Source: Raskinella chloraquaticus (SeqCode) (GTDB lineage Bacteria; Pseudomonadota; Alphaproteobacteria; Rhizobiales; UBA4765). Taken from it: a stretch of 64,000 nt of DNA. The stretch's first letter is position 1. Each line of letters opens with the position of its first letter. The notes beneath the pieces were generated by a model that was not told where the DNA came from, did not search any database, and saw only the letters and a program-made list of their open reading frames with translations. This document shows positions 35,354-44,374 of the stretch, one piece after another. A program made the position numbers and the translations under genes. The stretch is taken from contig DEZK01000004.1 of the NCBI GenBank assembly GCA_002365175.1, positions 1 through 64,000 on the forward strand. The letters are read 5' to 3'.

Positions 35354-37357
35354 ATGACCCAACCGACGAGTTCTGCGGATTATAAGCTGATGGCGAGTGC
35401 CGTAAGAGCTTTGGCCATCGATGGGGTCGAAGCGGCAAAATCCGGCCATCCCGGGCTGCCGCTGGGCGCAGCCGACATCGCCACCGTTCTGTTCACCAGC
35501 TTCCTTCGCTACGACGCCAGCAACCCGTCCTGGCCCGACCGCGACCGTTTTATTCTCTCCGCCGGCCATGGCTCGATGCTGGTCTATGCGCTCCTCCATC
35601 TCCTTGATTTTCCCGGCATGTCGATGGAGGAAATCCGCCGCTTCCGCCAGAAAGGCTCAAAAACCCCTGGCCATCCGGAATTCGGCCATACCGCCGGCAT
35701 TGAAATGACGACCGGCCCGCTCGGGCAGGGGCTTGCGAGCGCGGTTGGCATGGCAATCGCGGAAACCTCGCTTGCCGCGCGCTTCGGCAGCGACCTTGTC
35801 GACCACCGCACCGTCGTTTTGTGCTCGGACGGCGATCTGATGGAAGGCATCAGTCAGGAGGCCATCGCCCTTGCCGGGCATCTGCGCCTCAACAAGCTCA
35901 TCGTTCTGTGGGATGACAACAACATCTCCATCGACGGACCGTTATCGCTGTCTGATTCAACCGATCAGCTCGCCCGCTTTGCGGCAAGCAATTGGGCAAC
36001 CGACCGTGTCGACGGTCACGACCCCAACGCAATCCTGGCGGCGCTGGAACGGGCGCGGGCCAGCGAGCGCCCCACCTTGATCGCCTGCCGCACCATCATC
36101 GGCTACGGCGCACCAAAAAAGGCCGGCACCTCGAAGGCTCATGGCGAACCTTTGGGTGCCGATGAACTCACCGCGACCAAAGCAGCGCTCGGATGGACAG
36201 CTGAATCGTTCACCGTGCCTGATGATGTGCGCGCCGCCTGGCGCGAGGCGGGCAAGCGGGCTGCAGCAACGCATGTGGCGTGGCAAGCGCGCCTTGCCGC
36301 CACGGACGAGGCAACCCGCAATGAATTCATACGCTCTATCGCCGGCACGCTGCCTGCTGGCTTGAGCGTGGCGCTTGATGCGGTGAAGGCATCGGCACTT
36401 GCCAACCCGCAGTCGGTCGCCACGCGCAAAGCCTCCGAAATCGTCCTCGAGGCGATCAATGCGGTCTTGCCCGAGACCATCGGCGGCTCCGCCGATCTGT
36501 CCCCGTCAAACCTCACCCGCACCAAAACCCTCACCCCCTATTCCGCGACCGGGCGCGCAGGCCGCTATATCCATTTCGGCATCCGCGAGCATGCGATGGC
36601 TGCCGCCATGAACGGCATGGCGCTGCATGGCGGGATCATTCCCTATGCCGGCACCTTTCTGGTGTTTGCCGATTATTGCCGCCCCTCGCTGCGCCTCGCG
36701 GCGCTGATGGGCGTGCGCGTTGTTCACGTGATGACCCATGACAGTATCGGCGTGGGTGAAGACGGGCCGACCCACCAGCCCGTCGAGCATCTGGCGGCGC
36801 TGCGTGCCATACCGAACCTTCTTGTCTTCCGCCCCTGCGACACGGTCGAGGCGGCCGAAGCCTGGCTGAGCGCGCTGTCTCACCAGCATGCGCCGAGCAT
36901 CATCGCCCTGTCGCGTCAGGCCGTTCCGCAATCTCGTTCAAAGAGCAGCGCCGACAATCAGGTGAGCCGCGGCGCCTATGAGATTTCACCAAGCAGCAAG
37001 CCGGCCGCCGTCACCCTCTTTGCCTCCGGCACCGAGGTCAGCCTGGCGTTAGCGGCGCAGAAGATGATCGAGGCGGAAGGCTACGGCGCGCGTGTCGTGT
37101 CGGTGCCGTGCTTTGAATTGTTCGAGGCCCAGGACGCGACCTATCGCCGCACTGTTATCGGCGAGGCCGGGGTCAGGATCGCCATCGAAGCGGCGATCCG
37201 TCAGGGTTGGGACCGCTTTATCGGCGAGGCCGGTATCTTTGTCGGCATGTCGGGCTTTGGCATGTCGGCACCCTACGCCGAAATCTACGACCATTTCGCC
37301 ATCACCCCCACGGCCGTGACTGCAAAAGCGCTCGACGCCCTGCGTCGCAACGACTAG
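35354..37357 (+). CDS. tkt: Transketolase
   Basis: 667 residues from ATG 35354; an open leader from 35228 is not conserved. Thiamine-diphosphate binding GDGDLMEGISQEA (about 154-166) with DDNNISIDG, the conserved histidines in SGHPGLPLGAAD and FGHTAGIEMTTGPLGQG, and HDSIGVGEDGPTHQPVEHL are all present. It transfers two-carbon units between sugar phosphates in the pentose-phosphate and Calvin cycles. It heads the plus-strand cluster tkt-gap-pgk-fba. Confidence 0.96.
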   Translation: MTQPTSSADYKLMASAVRALAIDGVEAAKSGHPGLPLGAADIATVLFTSFLRYDASNPSWPDRDRFILSAGHGSMLVYALLHLLDFPGMSMEEIRRFRQKGSKTPGHPEFGHTAGIEMTTGPLGQGLASAVGMAIAETSLAARFGSDLVDHRTVVLCSDGDLMEGISQEAIALAGHLRLNKLIVLWDDNNISIDGPLSLSDSTDQLARFAASNWATDRVDGHDPNAILAALERARASERPTLIACRTIIGYGAPKKAGTSKAHGEPLGADELTATKAALGWTAESFTVPDDVRAAWREAGKRAAATHVAWQARLAATDEATRNEFIRSIAGTLPAGLSVALDAVKASALANPQSVATRKASEIVLEAINAVLPETIGGSADLSPSNLTRTKTLTPYSATGRAGRYIHFGIREHAMAAAMNGMALHGGIIPYAGTFLVFADYCRPSLRLAALMGVRVVHVMTHDSIGVGEDGPTHQPVEHLAALRAIPNLLVFRPCDTVEAAEAWLSALSHQHAPSIIALSRQAVPQSRSKSSADNQVSRGAYEISPSSKPAAVTLFASGTEVSLALAAQKMIEAEGYGARVVSVPCFELFEAQDATYRRTVIGEAGVRIAIEAAIRQGWDRFIGEAGIFVGMSGFGMSAPYAEIYDHFAITPTAVTAKALDALRRND

Positions 37358-37415
37358 CGCCCGTTCAATTCTGGTTCAGCCTGAATTTGTCACGGCACGC
37401 CGCTCAGAGGAGACC

Positions 37416-38429
37416 ATGATGACTGTAAAGATTGCCATCAACGGATTTGGCCGCATCGGCCGCAACATCCTGCGCGCCATAATCGAGAGCAAGCGCAAGG
37501 ACATCGAAGTCGTCGCCATCAACGATCTGGGACCGGTGGAGACCAACGCCCATCTCCTGCGCTATGATTCCGTCCACGGTCGCTTTCCTGCCGACGTTCG
37601 GGTCGAGGGCGATTCAATCGTCATCAACGGCAAGGCGATCAAGGTGACCGCCATCAAGGACCCCGGCCAATTGCCGCACAAGGCTCTGGGTGTCGACATC
37701 GCGCTTGAATGCACTGGCATTTTCACCTCAAAAGACAAGGCCTCCGCCCATCTTGCCGCCGGCGCCAAGCGCGTGCTGGTGTCTGCTCCCGCCGATGGCG
37801 CAGATCTGACGGTCGTCTTCGGCGTCAACGATGATCTCCTCACCAAAGACCATGTGATTGTCTCGAACGGCTCCTGCACCACCAATTGTCTCGCGCCGGT
37901 TGCCAAGGTGCTGAACGACAATTTCACGATTGTGCATGGGTTCATGACCACCGTTCACGCTTACACCGGCGATCAGCCGACGCTTGATACCATGCACAAG
38001 GACCTCTACCGCGCCCGCGCTGCCGGCCTGTCGATGATCCCGACCTCAACGGGTGCCGCCAAGGCCATCGGCCTTGTCATCCCTGAGCTCAAGGGCAAGC
38101 TTGACGGTTCGGCCGTCCGCGTGCCGACGCCCAATGTCTCCCTGATCGATCTGAAGGTGGTGACGAAGAAGCGGGTGACGGTGGAGAAGGTCAACGACGC
38201 CATCATCAAGGCCGCCAGACGCGGCCCGCTGAAAGGCATCCTCGCGGTTACCAGCGAACCGAACGTCTCGTCGGATTTCAACCATGTACCGACATCCTCG
38301 ACCTTTGCCCTCGACCAGACGAAGGTAATGGACGAAAAATTTGTCCGCGTTCTGTCTTGGTACGACAATGAGTGGGGTTTCTCTAACCGCATGATCGATA
38401 CGGCTGTCGCCATGGGGCGGTTGATCTGA
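37416..38429 (+). CDS. gap: Glyceraldehyde-3-phosphate dehydrogenase, type I
   Basis: 337 residues. NAD-binding INGFGRIGR is at 8-16, catalytic Cys154 is in SNGSCTTNCLAPV, and the C-terminal SWYDNEWGFSNRM segment is conserved. GAGGAG lies just before the ATG. It interconverts glyceraldehyde-3-P and 1,3-bisphosphoglycerate. It starts 58 bases after tkt, and pgk follows nine bases later, so the genes are likely one transcript. Confidence 0.97.
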   Translation: MMTVKIAINGFGRIGRNILRAIIESKRKDIEVVAINDLGPVETNAHLLRYDSVHGRFPADVRVEGDSIVINGKAIKVTAIKDPGQLPHKALGVDIALECTGIFTSKDKASAHLAAGAKRVLVSAPADGADLTVVFGVNDDLLTKDHVIVSNGSCTTNCLAPVAKVLNDNFTIVHGFMTTVHAYTGDQPTLDTMHKDLYRARAAGLSMIPTSTGAAKAIGLVIPELKGKLDGSAVRVPTPNVSLIDLKVVTKKRVTVEKVNDAIIKAARRGPLKGILAVTSEPNVSSDFNHVPTSSTFALDQTKVMDEKFVRVLSWYDNEWGFSNRMIDTAVAMGRLI

Positions 38430-38438
38430 GGACGGCTG

Positions 38439-39635
38439 ATGGCGGCGATCCCCACCCTTGAAACGCTCGCGCTGTCAGGCAAGCGCGTTCTCATCCGTGC
38501 CGATCTCAACGTGCCGCTCAACGATGGTGTTGTCGGTGATCGCACCCGCATCGAGCGCTTCGCCCCGACCGTCAGGGCGGTGCTGGAGCGCGGCAGGATT
38601 GCCATTATCCTTGCCCATTTCGACCGGCCGAAGGGCAAGGTCGTGCCAGCCATGTCGCTGCGCCAGGTGGTGGCGGCGCTTGCCGAAACGCTCGATCGGC
38701 CGGTGATCTTTGTTGCCACAGACTGGCACGATGACAACGCCGAGAAGGCGGTGGCCGCCGCCCGCCCGGGGGATGTGCTGCTGTTGGAAAACACCCGCTT
38801 TCATGACGGCGAGGAAAAGAACGACCAGGCCTTTGCCGCGAAGCTTGCCGGGCTTGGCGATGTTTTTGTCGCCGATGCCTTCTCCTGTGCCCATCGCGCG
38901 CACGCTTCGACCGAGGCCATCGCCCGCCTGCTTCCCTCCTGTGCCGGCCTGTCCATGGCCGCCGAGCTGGAGGCTCTGGCAACAGCGCTGGAAAATCCCG
39001 CCCGCCCGGTCATGGCGATTGTCGGTGGCGCCAAGATTTCAACGAAGCTTGATCTTCTCGCCAATCTGGTGAAACGCGTCGACGTGCTGGTGATCGGCGG
39101 CGCCATGGCCAATACGTTTCTTGCCGCGCAAGGTTTCGAGGTCGGGAAATCGCTCGTTGAAATGAACATGTACGACACAGCGCGCGCAACCTTGCAGATC
39201 GCCAGCGCCGCCGGTTGCGATGTCATTCTTCCCGGCGATGCTGTCGTTGCTGAGACCTTCGCCGCCCATGCTTCTCATAAGGTCCAAGGCGTTGAGGCGA
39301 TCGACCCGGCCGGCATGATCCTTGATATCGGCCCAGCGAGTGTCGACGCGCTGAAAGCACGCCTTGATACCATCCGCACGGTTTTGTGGAACGGCCCTTT
39401 CGGCGCCTTCGAACTCCCCCCCTTCGATACCGGCACCAACGCTGTTGCACGCAGCGTCGCCATGCTGACCAAGGCAGGCAAGCTGGTGTCAGTTGCCGGC
39501 GGCGGCGATACAGTCGCAGCCCTTGCGCATGCCGGCGTCGACCAGGATTTCACCTATGTGTCGACCGCCGGCGGCGCCTTCCTCGAATGGCTCGAAGGCA
39601 AGTCGTTGCCGGGAGTGGAAGTCCTGAAACGCTGA
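38439..39635 (+). CDS. pgk: Phosphoglycerate kinase
   Basis: 398 residues. The N-terminal substrate loop RADLNVPLNDG, the GGAKISTKLDLL segment and the C-terminal GGGDTVAALA glycine loop are all intact, matching the two-domain kinase. It makes ATP and 3-phosphoglycerate; the latter also feeds SerA, encoded elsewhere in this window. The gene starts nine bases after the gap stop, and fba follows 32 bases on. Confidence 0.97.
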   Translation: MAAIPTLETLALSGKRVLIRADLNVPLNDGVVGDRTRIERFAPTVRAVLERGRIAIILAHFDRPKGKVVPAMSLRQVVAALAETLDRPVIFVATDWHDDNAEKAVAAARPGDVLLLENTRFHDGEEKNDQAFAAKLAGLGDVFVADAFSCAHRAHASTEAIARLLPSCAGLSMAAELEALATALENPARPVMAIVGGAKISTKLDLLANLVKRVDVLVIGGAMANTFLAAQGFEVGKSLVEMNMYDTARATLQIASAAGCDVILPGDAVVAETFAAHASHKVQGVEAIDPAGMILDIGPASVDALKARLDTIRTVLWNGPFGAFELPPFDTGTNAVARSVAMLTKAGKLVSVAGGGDTVAALAHAGVDQDFTYVSTAGGAFLEWLEGKSLPGVEVLKR

Positions 39636-39667
39636 GGCAAGATTGAACACTCAAAGGAATAGTTGAC

Positions 39668-40735
39668 ATGCCCCGCATCACCCTCCGCCAGCTTCTCGAC
39701 CACGCCGCCGAGCATGAGTACGGCGTGCCGGCCTTCAACATCAACAATATGGAGCAGGCGCTCGCCATCATGGCGGCCTGCGATGCGGTTGACGCGCCCG
39801 TCATCATCCAGGCCTCCCGCGGCGCTCGCTCCTATGCCAACGACATCATGCTGAAGCACATGATGGATGCGCTGACCGAAATCTATCCGCATATTCCTGT
39901 GTGCGTTCACCTTGACCACGGTAATGAGCCGGCAACCTGTATGACGGCGATCCAGGCAGGCTTTACATCAGTGATGATGGACGGTTCGCTGAAGGCCGAC
40001 GGCAAAACGCCGGGCGACTGGGATTACAATGTCGGTGTCACGCGCGCCGTCGTCGATATGGCTCATCTTGGCGGGATTTCAGTCGAGGGTGAGCTGGGTG
40101 TGCTGGGCTCGCTTGAAACCGGCATGGGCGACAAGGAGGACGGTCATGGCGCCGAGGGACAGCTCTCGCATGACCAGCTCCTGACCAATCCCGACGAAGC
40201 GGTGAAATTCGTGCGCGAGACCAGGGTCGATGCTCTGGCGATTGCCATGGGCACCTCGCATGGCGCCTATAAATTCTCGCGCAAACCCGATGGCAAGGTT
40301 CTGGCGATGAACGTCATCGAGGACATTCACCGCAAACTGCCCAACACCCATCTTGTCATGCATGGTTCCTCATCGGTGCCGCAGGAATTGCAGGATGTGA
40401 TCAACAAGTTCGGCGGCAGGATGAAGCCAACCTGGGGCGTACCGGTGGCGGAGATCCAGCGCGGCATCAAGCATGGCGTGCGCAAGATCAACATCGACAC
40501 CGACAACCGGATGGCCATGACCGGCCAGATCCGCCGTGTTCTTGCCGAGGAACCGGGCGAGTTCGACCCCCGCAAATATTTGAAACCCGCCATGGAAGCG
40601 ATGACAAAACTCTGCCGCCAGCGGCTGGAGGAGTTCAACACCGCCGGCAAGGCATCAAAAATCTCGAAGGTGATCCCGGTCGCCGAAATGGCGAAGCTTT
40701 ACGCCAGAGGTGCCCTTGATCCCAAAATCGCCTGA
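39668..40735 (+). CDS. fba: Fructose-1,6-bisphosphate aldolase, class II (Calvin-cycle subtype)
   Basis: 355 residues. Zinc and substrate residues are in HLDHG (about 78-82), VEGELGVLG and MHGSSSVP, with the long C-terminal extension seen in the TIGR01521 (CbbA-like) subtype. It cleaves or forms fructose-1,6-bisphosphate and sedoheptulose-1,7-bisphosphate. It ends the tkt-gap-pgk-fba run. RuBisCO, phosphoribulokinase and cbbR are not in view, so a Calvin-cycle role cannot be concluded; gluconeogenesis is enough. Confidence 0.95.
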   Translation: MPRITLRQLLDHAAEHEYGVPAFNINNMEQALAIMAACDAVDAPVIIQASRGARSYANDIMLKHMMDALTEIYPHIPVCVHLDHGNEPATCMTAIQAGFTSVMMDGSLKADGKTPGDWDYNVGVTRAVVDMAHLGGISVEGELGVLGSLETGMGDKEDGHGAEGQLSHDQLLTNPDEAVKFVRETRVDALAIAMGTSHGAYKFSRKPDGKVLAMNVIEDIHRKLPNTHLVMHGSSSVPQELQDVINKFGGRMKPTWGVPVAEIQRGIKHGVRKINIDTDNRMAMTGQIRRVLAEEPGEFDPRKYLKPAMEAMTKLCRQRLEEFNTAGKASKISKVIPVAEMAKLYARGALDPKIA

Positions 40736-40770
40736 ACGCCCCTCGCCAGCGGTTTCACCGCCGCGCGGCC

Positions 40771-42105
40771 TTAAGCAGCGCGGATATCGGCGACGAAATT
40801 GACGACCGCACCGTCGAATGTCTTTGAACGCTCGCTGAGGGTTTCGGCGGAGCCTGAGACCTGACGCGCCGCCGCATCCGTGCGCTCGATTGCCTTGGAA
40901 AGTATGGCCAGCGCTTCGCGCACCGTCTCCGCATTGCGTGCTGAGGCGGACGCTCCATTGCCGATATCATTCGTCGCGGCCACCTGCTGCTCCATCGCTG
41001 CTGATATGAAATCAGTCACTTGCGACAGTTTCGAGATTGTCTCACTGACGTTTTTGATTTCGTTGACCGATTTCTGCGTCGCTTCGCGCACCAGCCCGAC
41101 CTGCTGGGAAATCTGCTCGGTCGCGCCCGAGGTCTGCATGGCGAGCGACTTCACCTCGGTTGCAACGACGCCGAAGCCTTTGCCAGCTTCACCCGCGCGC
41201 GCTGATTCAATGGCGGCATTGAGTGCAAGCAAATTGGTCTGCGCGGCAATTTCAGAAATCAGGTGAACCACCGAGCCGATGGTTTCTACGCTGCTCGTCA
41301 GGGTCGTGATGACCTGGTTGGTCCGCTCAAGATTGGCAACCGCTGCCTGCACCATCTGCGAACCGGTCGTTACCTGAGTGCCGATTTCACGGATCGAAGC
41401 GCCAAGCTCCTCACAGGCCGAGGCCGTCGCCGACACGCTTTCGAGTGTGCTCTCGACGGCGCCACTGGCGCTTTGCGACTGGCTTGAAGCGCTTTGCGCC
41501 AGGGTACCCAGCTGTTCAGACAGCGACAGCAGCGTCTGCGCCTCGCCCGTCGTTGCCGCCCGGATATCGCCAAACTTGGTCTCGAACGTGCCAACTGATT
41601 CATCAATACGTCTGCCGCGCGCCAGCGCCGCGCTGACCTGCGCATCGCCATGCTGGGTGACGACGATGGCAAGTTCGAATGTAGTGACGCGCTGCAACGC
41701 GTCGGCATAGGCAAGTGCTTTCCTCGCCGACCAGCGGAAGCGGCCAGCCATGCGTGCAAACGCCTGACGCATCAGAAAGCAGGCGAGGATCATGCGGGTC
41801 CGCTGATCGATCTTCAACTCGATTTCGCGGGCATTGCGGTCCCGCATGGACTGCATCCACTCTGCCGTATATTCAGCCGACAGCAATTCACGCATCGCCG
41901 CTACCTGCAGCACCTTCATCTTCTCGCGATGATCGAGGATCGACTGGCGCACATGCGGCATCGTCAGCAACTGCGTCAGCAACCGATCGGATATATCTCC
42001 GAGATCATCATCGATCAGCCGGCCGATTTCTTTCACTTTCTGGCGGCAATCATCGTCGATTCCGTAAATCGCGAGCCGTGATTGAATCTCTGGAGGTATG
42101 GTCAT
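40771..42105 (-). CDS. Soluble chemoreceptor with degenerate protoglobin-like sensor domain
   Basis: 444 residues from ATG 42105; upstream in-frame Met codons add a non-conserved leader. No transmembrane segment. Residues about 8-150 resemble the protoglobin domain of globin-coupled sensors (compare the HemAT/IcpA type). At the position where such domains carry the haem-ligating His in a VHARIGL-like motif, this protein reads RNAREIEL, with Asn91. Residues 250-444 are a typical MA signalling domain with NLLALNAAIESARAGEAGKG. It therefore resembles a cytoplasmic receptor that may have lost haem. It is divergent from prpE, with a 198-base gap, and ends 35 bases from the fba stop. Confidence 0.85.
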   Translation of the reverse strand: MTIPPEIQSRLAIYGIDDDCRQKVKEIGRLIDDDLGDISDRLLTQLLTMPHVRQSILDHREKMKVLQVAAMRELLSAEYTAEWMQSMRDRNAREIELKIDQRTRMILACFLMRQAFARMAGRFRWSARKALAYADALQRVTTFELAIVVTQHGDAQVSAALARGRRIDESVGTFETKFGDIRAATTGEAQTLLSLSEQLGTLAQSASSQSQSASGAVESTLESVSATASACEELGASIREIGTQVTTGSQMVQAAVANLERTNQVITTLTSSVETIGSVVHLISEIAAQTNLLALNAAIESARAGEAGKGFGVVATEVKSLAMQTSGATEQISQQVGLVREATQKSVNEIKNVSETISKLSQVTDFISAAMEQQVAATNDIGNGASASARNAETVREALAILSKAIERTDAAARQVSGSAETLSERSKTFDGAVVNFVADIRAA

Positions 42106-42303
42106 CTCATTGCTTTCAATTTCGGATCGAGGATGTCGCCCGTGCGGTACATAACCCATCGGCACGTCTCCACATTCCGCGATATTGGTTAGCAAAGTGT
42201 GAAATAGTCGAAATGTCTCATGCTTGGAACCATCGACCTTGGTCGACTTGTCGTCCGCCTGCGCTCGTTCCATGAAGAATTAAGAAAAATGAGGAAACCG
42301 CCG
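42106..42303. promoter_or_regulatory. Divergent promoter region, globin-like receptor / prpE
   Basis: 198 bases between the two divergent start codons. The inverted repeat TCGACC-TT-GGTCGA is at 42233-42246, and a GAGGAAA ribosome-binding site is about 10 bases before the prpE ATG. No sigma-54 or PrpR-type site was recognised. Shared control of the two genes is possible but unsupported. Confidence 0.35.
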
Positions 42304-44205
42304 ATGGCCTCCATCTATTCCGCTGTCTACGCCGCCTGGAAGCAGGCTCCGCAAACGTTCTGGGCCGGCGCCGCTGCCGACATCGACTGGTTCACGCCAT
42401 GGGAAAGCGTCTTTGACAGCGCTCACGGCGCTTATGGACGCTGGTTTGCAGGCGCCACGACAAACACCTGCTGGAACGCCGTTGACCGCCATGTTCTGCG
42501 CGGGCGCGCCGAACAGACGGCCATCATCTACGATTCGCCTGTCACAGGCACGCTTGAGCACTGGAGCTATGCCCGCCTGCAAAGCGAGATCGAGGCCTTC
42601 GCCGCGTGTCTCCTTGATCGTGGCATCAGCAAGGGCGACCGCGTCATCCTTTATATGCCCATGGTGCCGCAGGCTATCGTTGCCATGCTGGCCTGTGCGC
42701 GCCTTGGAGCCATTCACTCGGTGGTCTTCGGCGGCTTTGCCGCCAAGGAGCTGGCGACCCGCATCAATGATTCTACACCCAAACTCATCGTTTCCGCCTC
42801 GTGCGGCATCGAGGGCAGCAAGGTGGTCGCCTGCAAGCCCCTGCTTGATGGCGCTCTCGCCCTTGCACATCACAAGGTCGCCCATTGCATCGTTTTGCAG
42901 CGCCCGCAGGCAAGCGCCACATTGCTCGCCGACCGCGACGATGATTATGAGCAGATCATGTCAAAGGCGCGCTTGAAAAAGCGCAGCGTTCCCTGCGTAG
43001 CCGTCGCCGCCACTGACCCCTCGTATATCCTTTATACATCCGGCACCACCGGTCAGCCCAAGGGCGTGGTGCGCGACACCGGCGGCCATATGGTGGCACT
43101 CAAATGGTCGATGAAAGCCCTTTACGGCATCGAACCGGGCGAAGTGTTCTGGGCTGCCTCCGATGTCGGCTGGGTGGTGGGCCACTCCTACATTGTCTAC
43201 GCCCCGCTCCTCCATGGTTGCACGACAGTTCTCTTCGAGGGAAAGCCCGTCGGCACCCCTGATCCCGGCACGTTCTGGCGCGTCATCGACGACCATCAGG
43301 TGGCAGCGCTCTTCACCGCGCCGACCGCCTTCCGCGCCATCAAGAAGGAAGATCCGTCCGGCTCGTTTCGTGACAAATACAGGCTGTCGGCCCTCCGCGC
43401 ACTGTTTCTTGCCGGTGAGCGCGCCGACCCCGACACGATCCGCTGGGCGGAGGACTTGCTGAAAGTTCCCGTCATCGACCATTGGTGGCAGACGGAAACC
43501 GGCTGGGCCATCGTCGGCAACCCGATGGGGCTTGGCCTGCTGCCGGTGAAGCACGGCTCGCCAACCGTACCGATGCCGGGCTACGCGCTGGAAATAGTCG
43601 ATGATGGCGGCGCCCCCGTCGCGGCTGGCCAGCTTGGCAATGTGGTGGTGAAGCTGCCTCTGCCTCCCGGCTCATTTCCAACGCTGTGGCAGGCGGAGGA
43701 GCGCTTCAAAAGCGCCTATCTCACGGATTTCCCCGGCTATTACAAAACCGCCGATGCCGGCTATGTCGATGAGGACGGCTATCTCTACATCATGGCGCGC
43801 ACCGACGACATCATCAACGTCGCCGGCCACCGCCTGTCGACGGGCGGTATGGAGGAGGTTCTCTCCTCGCATCCCGATGTGGCGGAATGCGCCGTCATCG
43901 GCATGGCCGACCAGTTGAAGGGACAGGTGCCCTGCGGCTTTATCGTCCTGAAATCAGGCGTCAGCAAATCATCCCGCGAAATCGAGGACGAAGTGGTGGC
44001 GCTCGTGCGCGAGCGTATCGGGCCGGTGGCAGCCTTCAAGCGCGTCGTCACAGTTGCCCGCCTGCCAAAGACGCGCTCCGGCAAGATCCTGCGCAGCACC
44101 ATGACCAAGATCGCCGACAATGTGCCCTTCGAGCCGCCCGCAACCATCGATGATCCAGCGATCATCGACGAGATCAGCGCCGCGCTCAACGCCTCGACCC
44201 GATGA
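42304..44205 (+). CDS. prpE: Propionyl-CoA synthetase (acetyl-CoA synthetase family)
   Basis: 633 residues of the ANL superfamily. AMP/ATP binding YTSGTTGQPKGVVRD, the motif HWWQTETGW, and the C-terminal LPKTRSGKILRSTM carrying the Lys that is usually acetylated are intact. The segment LPLPPGSFPTLWQAEE and overall length fit PrpE better than Acs, but acetate activity cannot be ruled out. It forms propionyl-CoA (or acetyl-CoA) from the acid and ATP. A PrpBCD set is not present nearby, so propionyl-CoA is probably used elsewhere, for example through methylmalonyl-CoA. The start is set by GAGGAAA upstream. Confidence 0.88.
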   Translation: MASIYSAVYAAWKQAPQTFWAGAAADIDWFTPWESVFDSAHGAYGRWFAGATTNTCWNAVDRHVLRGRAEQTAIIYDSPVTGTLEHWSYARLQSEIEAFAACLLDRGISKGDRVILYMPMVPQAIVAMLACARLGAIHSVVFGGFAAKELATRINDSTPKLIVSASCGIEGSKVVACKPLLDGALALAHHKVAHCIVLQRPQASATLLADRDDDYEQIMSKARLKKRSVPCVAVAATDPSYILYTSGTTGQPKGVVRDTGGHMVALKWSMKALYGIEPGEVFWAASDVGWVVGHSYIVYAPLLHGCTTVLFEGKPVGTPDPGTFWRVIDDHQVAALFTAPTAFRAIKKEDPSGSFRDKYRLSALRALFLAGERADPDTIRWAEDLLKVPVIDHWWQTETGWAIVGNPMGLGLLPVKHGSPTVPMPGYALEIVDDGGAPVAAGQLGNVVVKLPLPPGSFPTLWQAEERFKSAYLTDFPGYYKTADAGYVDEDGYLYIMARTDDIINVAGHRLSTGGMEEVLSSHPDVAECAVIGMADQLKGQVPCGFIVLKSGVSKSSREIEDEVVALVRERIGPVAAFKRVVTVARLPKTRSGKILRSTMTKIADNVPFEPPATIDDPAIIDEISAALNASTR

Positions 44206-44229
44206 TTGCAGCCTCACTGCCACGCAACC

Positions 44230-44280
44230 AGAGCAGATGGCGATAACGTGTAAACACAATCTGCTCTTATCTTGTTGTTT
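44230..44280 (+). terminator. Probable terminator after prpE
   Basis: Nine-base arms AGAGCAGAT (44230-44238) and ATCTGCTCT (44259-44267) are exact complements, with an inner GTGT-AA-ACAC stem, followed by TATCTTGTTGTTTTA. The T-run is imperfect but the position, 25 bases after prpE, fits termination. Confidence 0.55.
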
Positions 44281-44374
44281 TAGCATGCTGTTATCGAACA
44301 ACCGGTTTCCGCTTTTTCGCCGCACGCTCTAGGCTGATGGATACAGGACATGCGCAACGCCGCTGAGGGACAAG

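Noticed and set aside
35354..40735. A complete Calvin-Benson operon
   Set aside because: No RuBisCO, phosphoribulokinase or cbbR gene is adjacent. The cluster alone does not show autotrophy.
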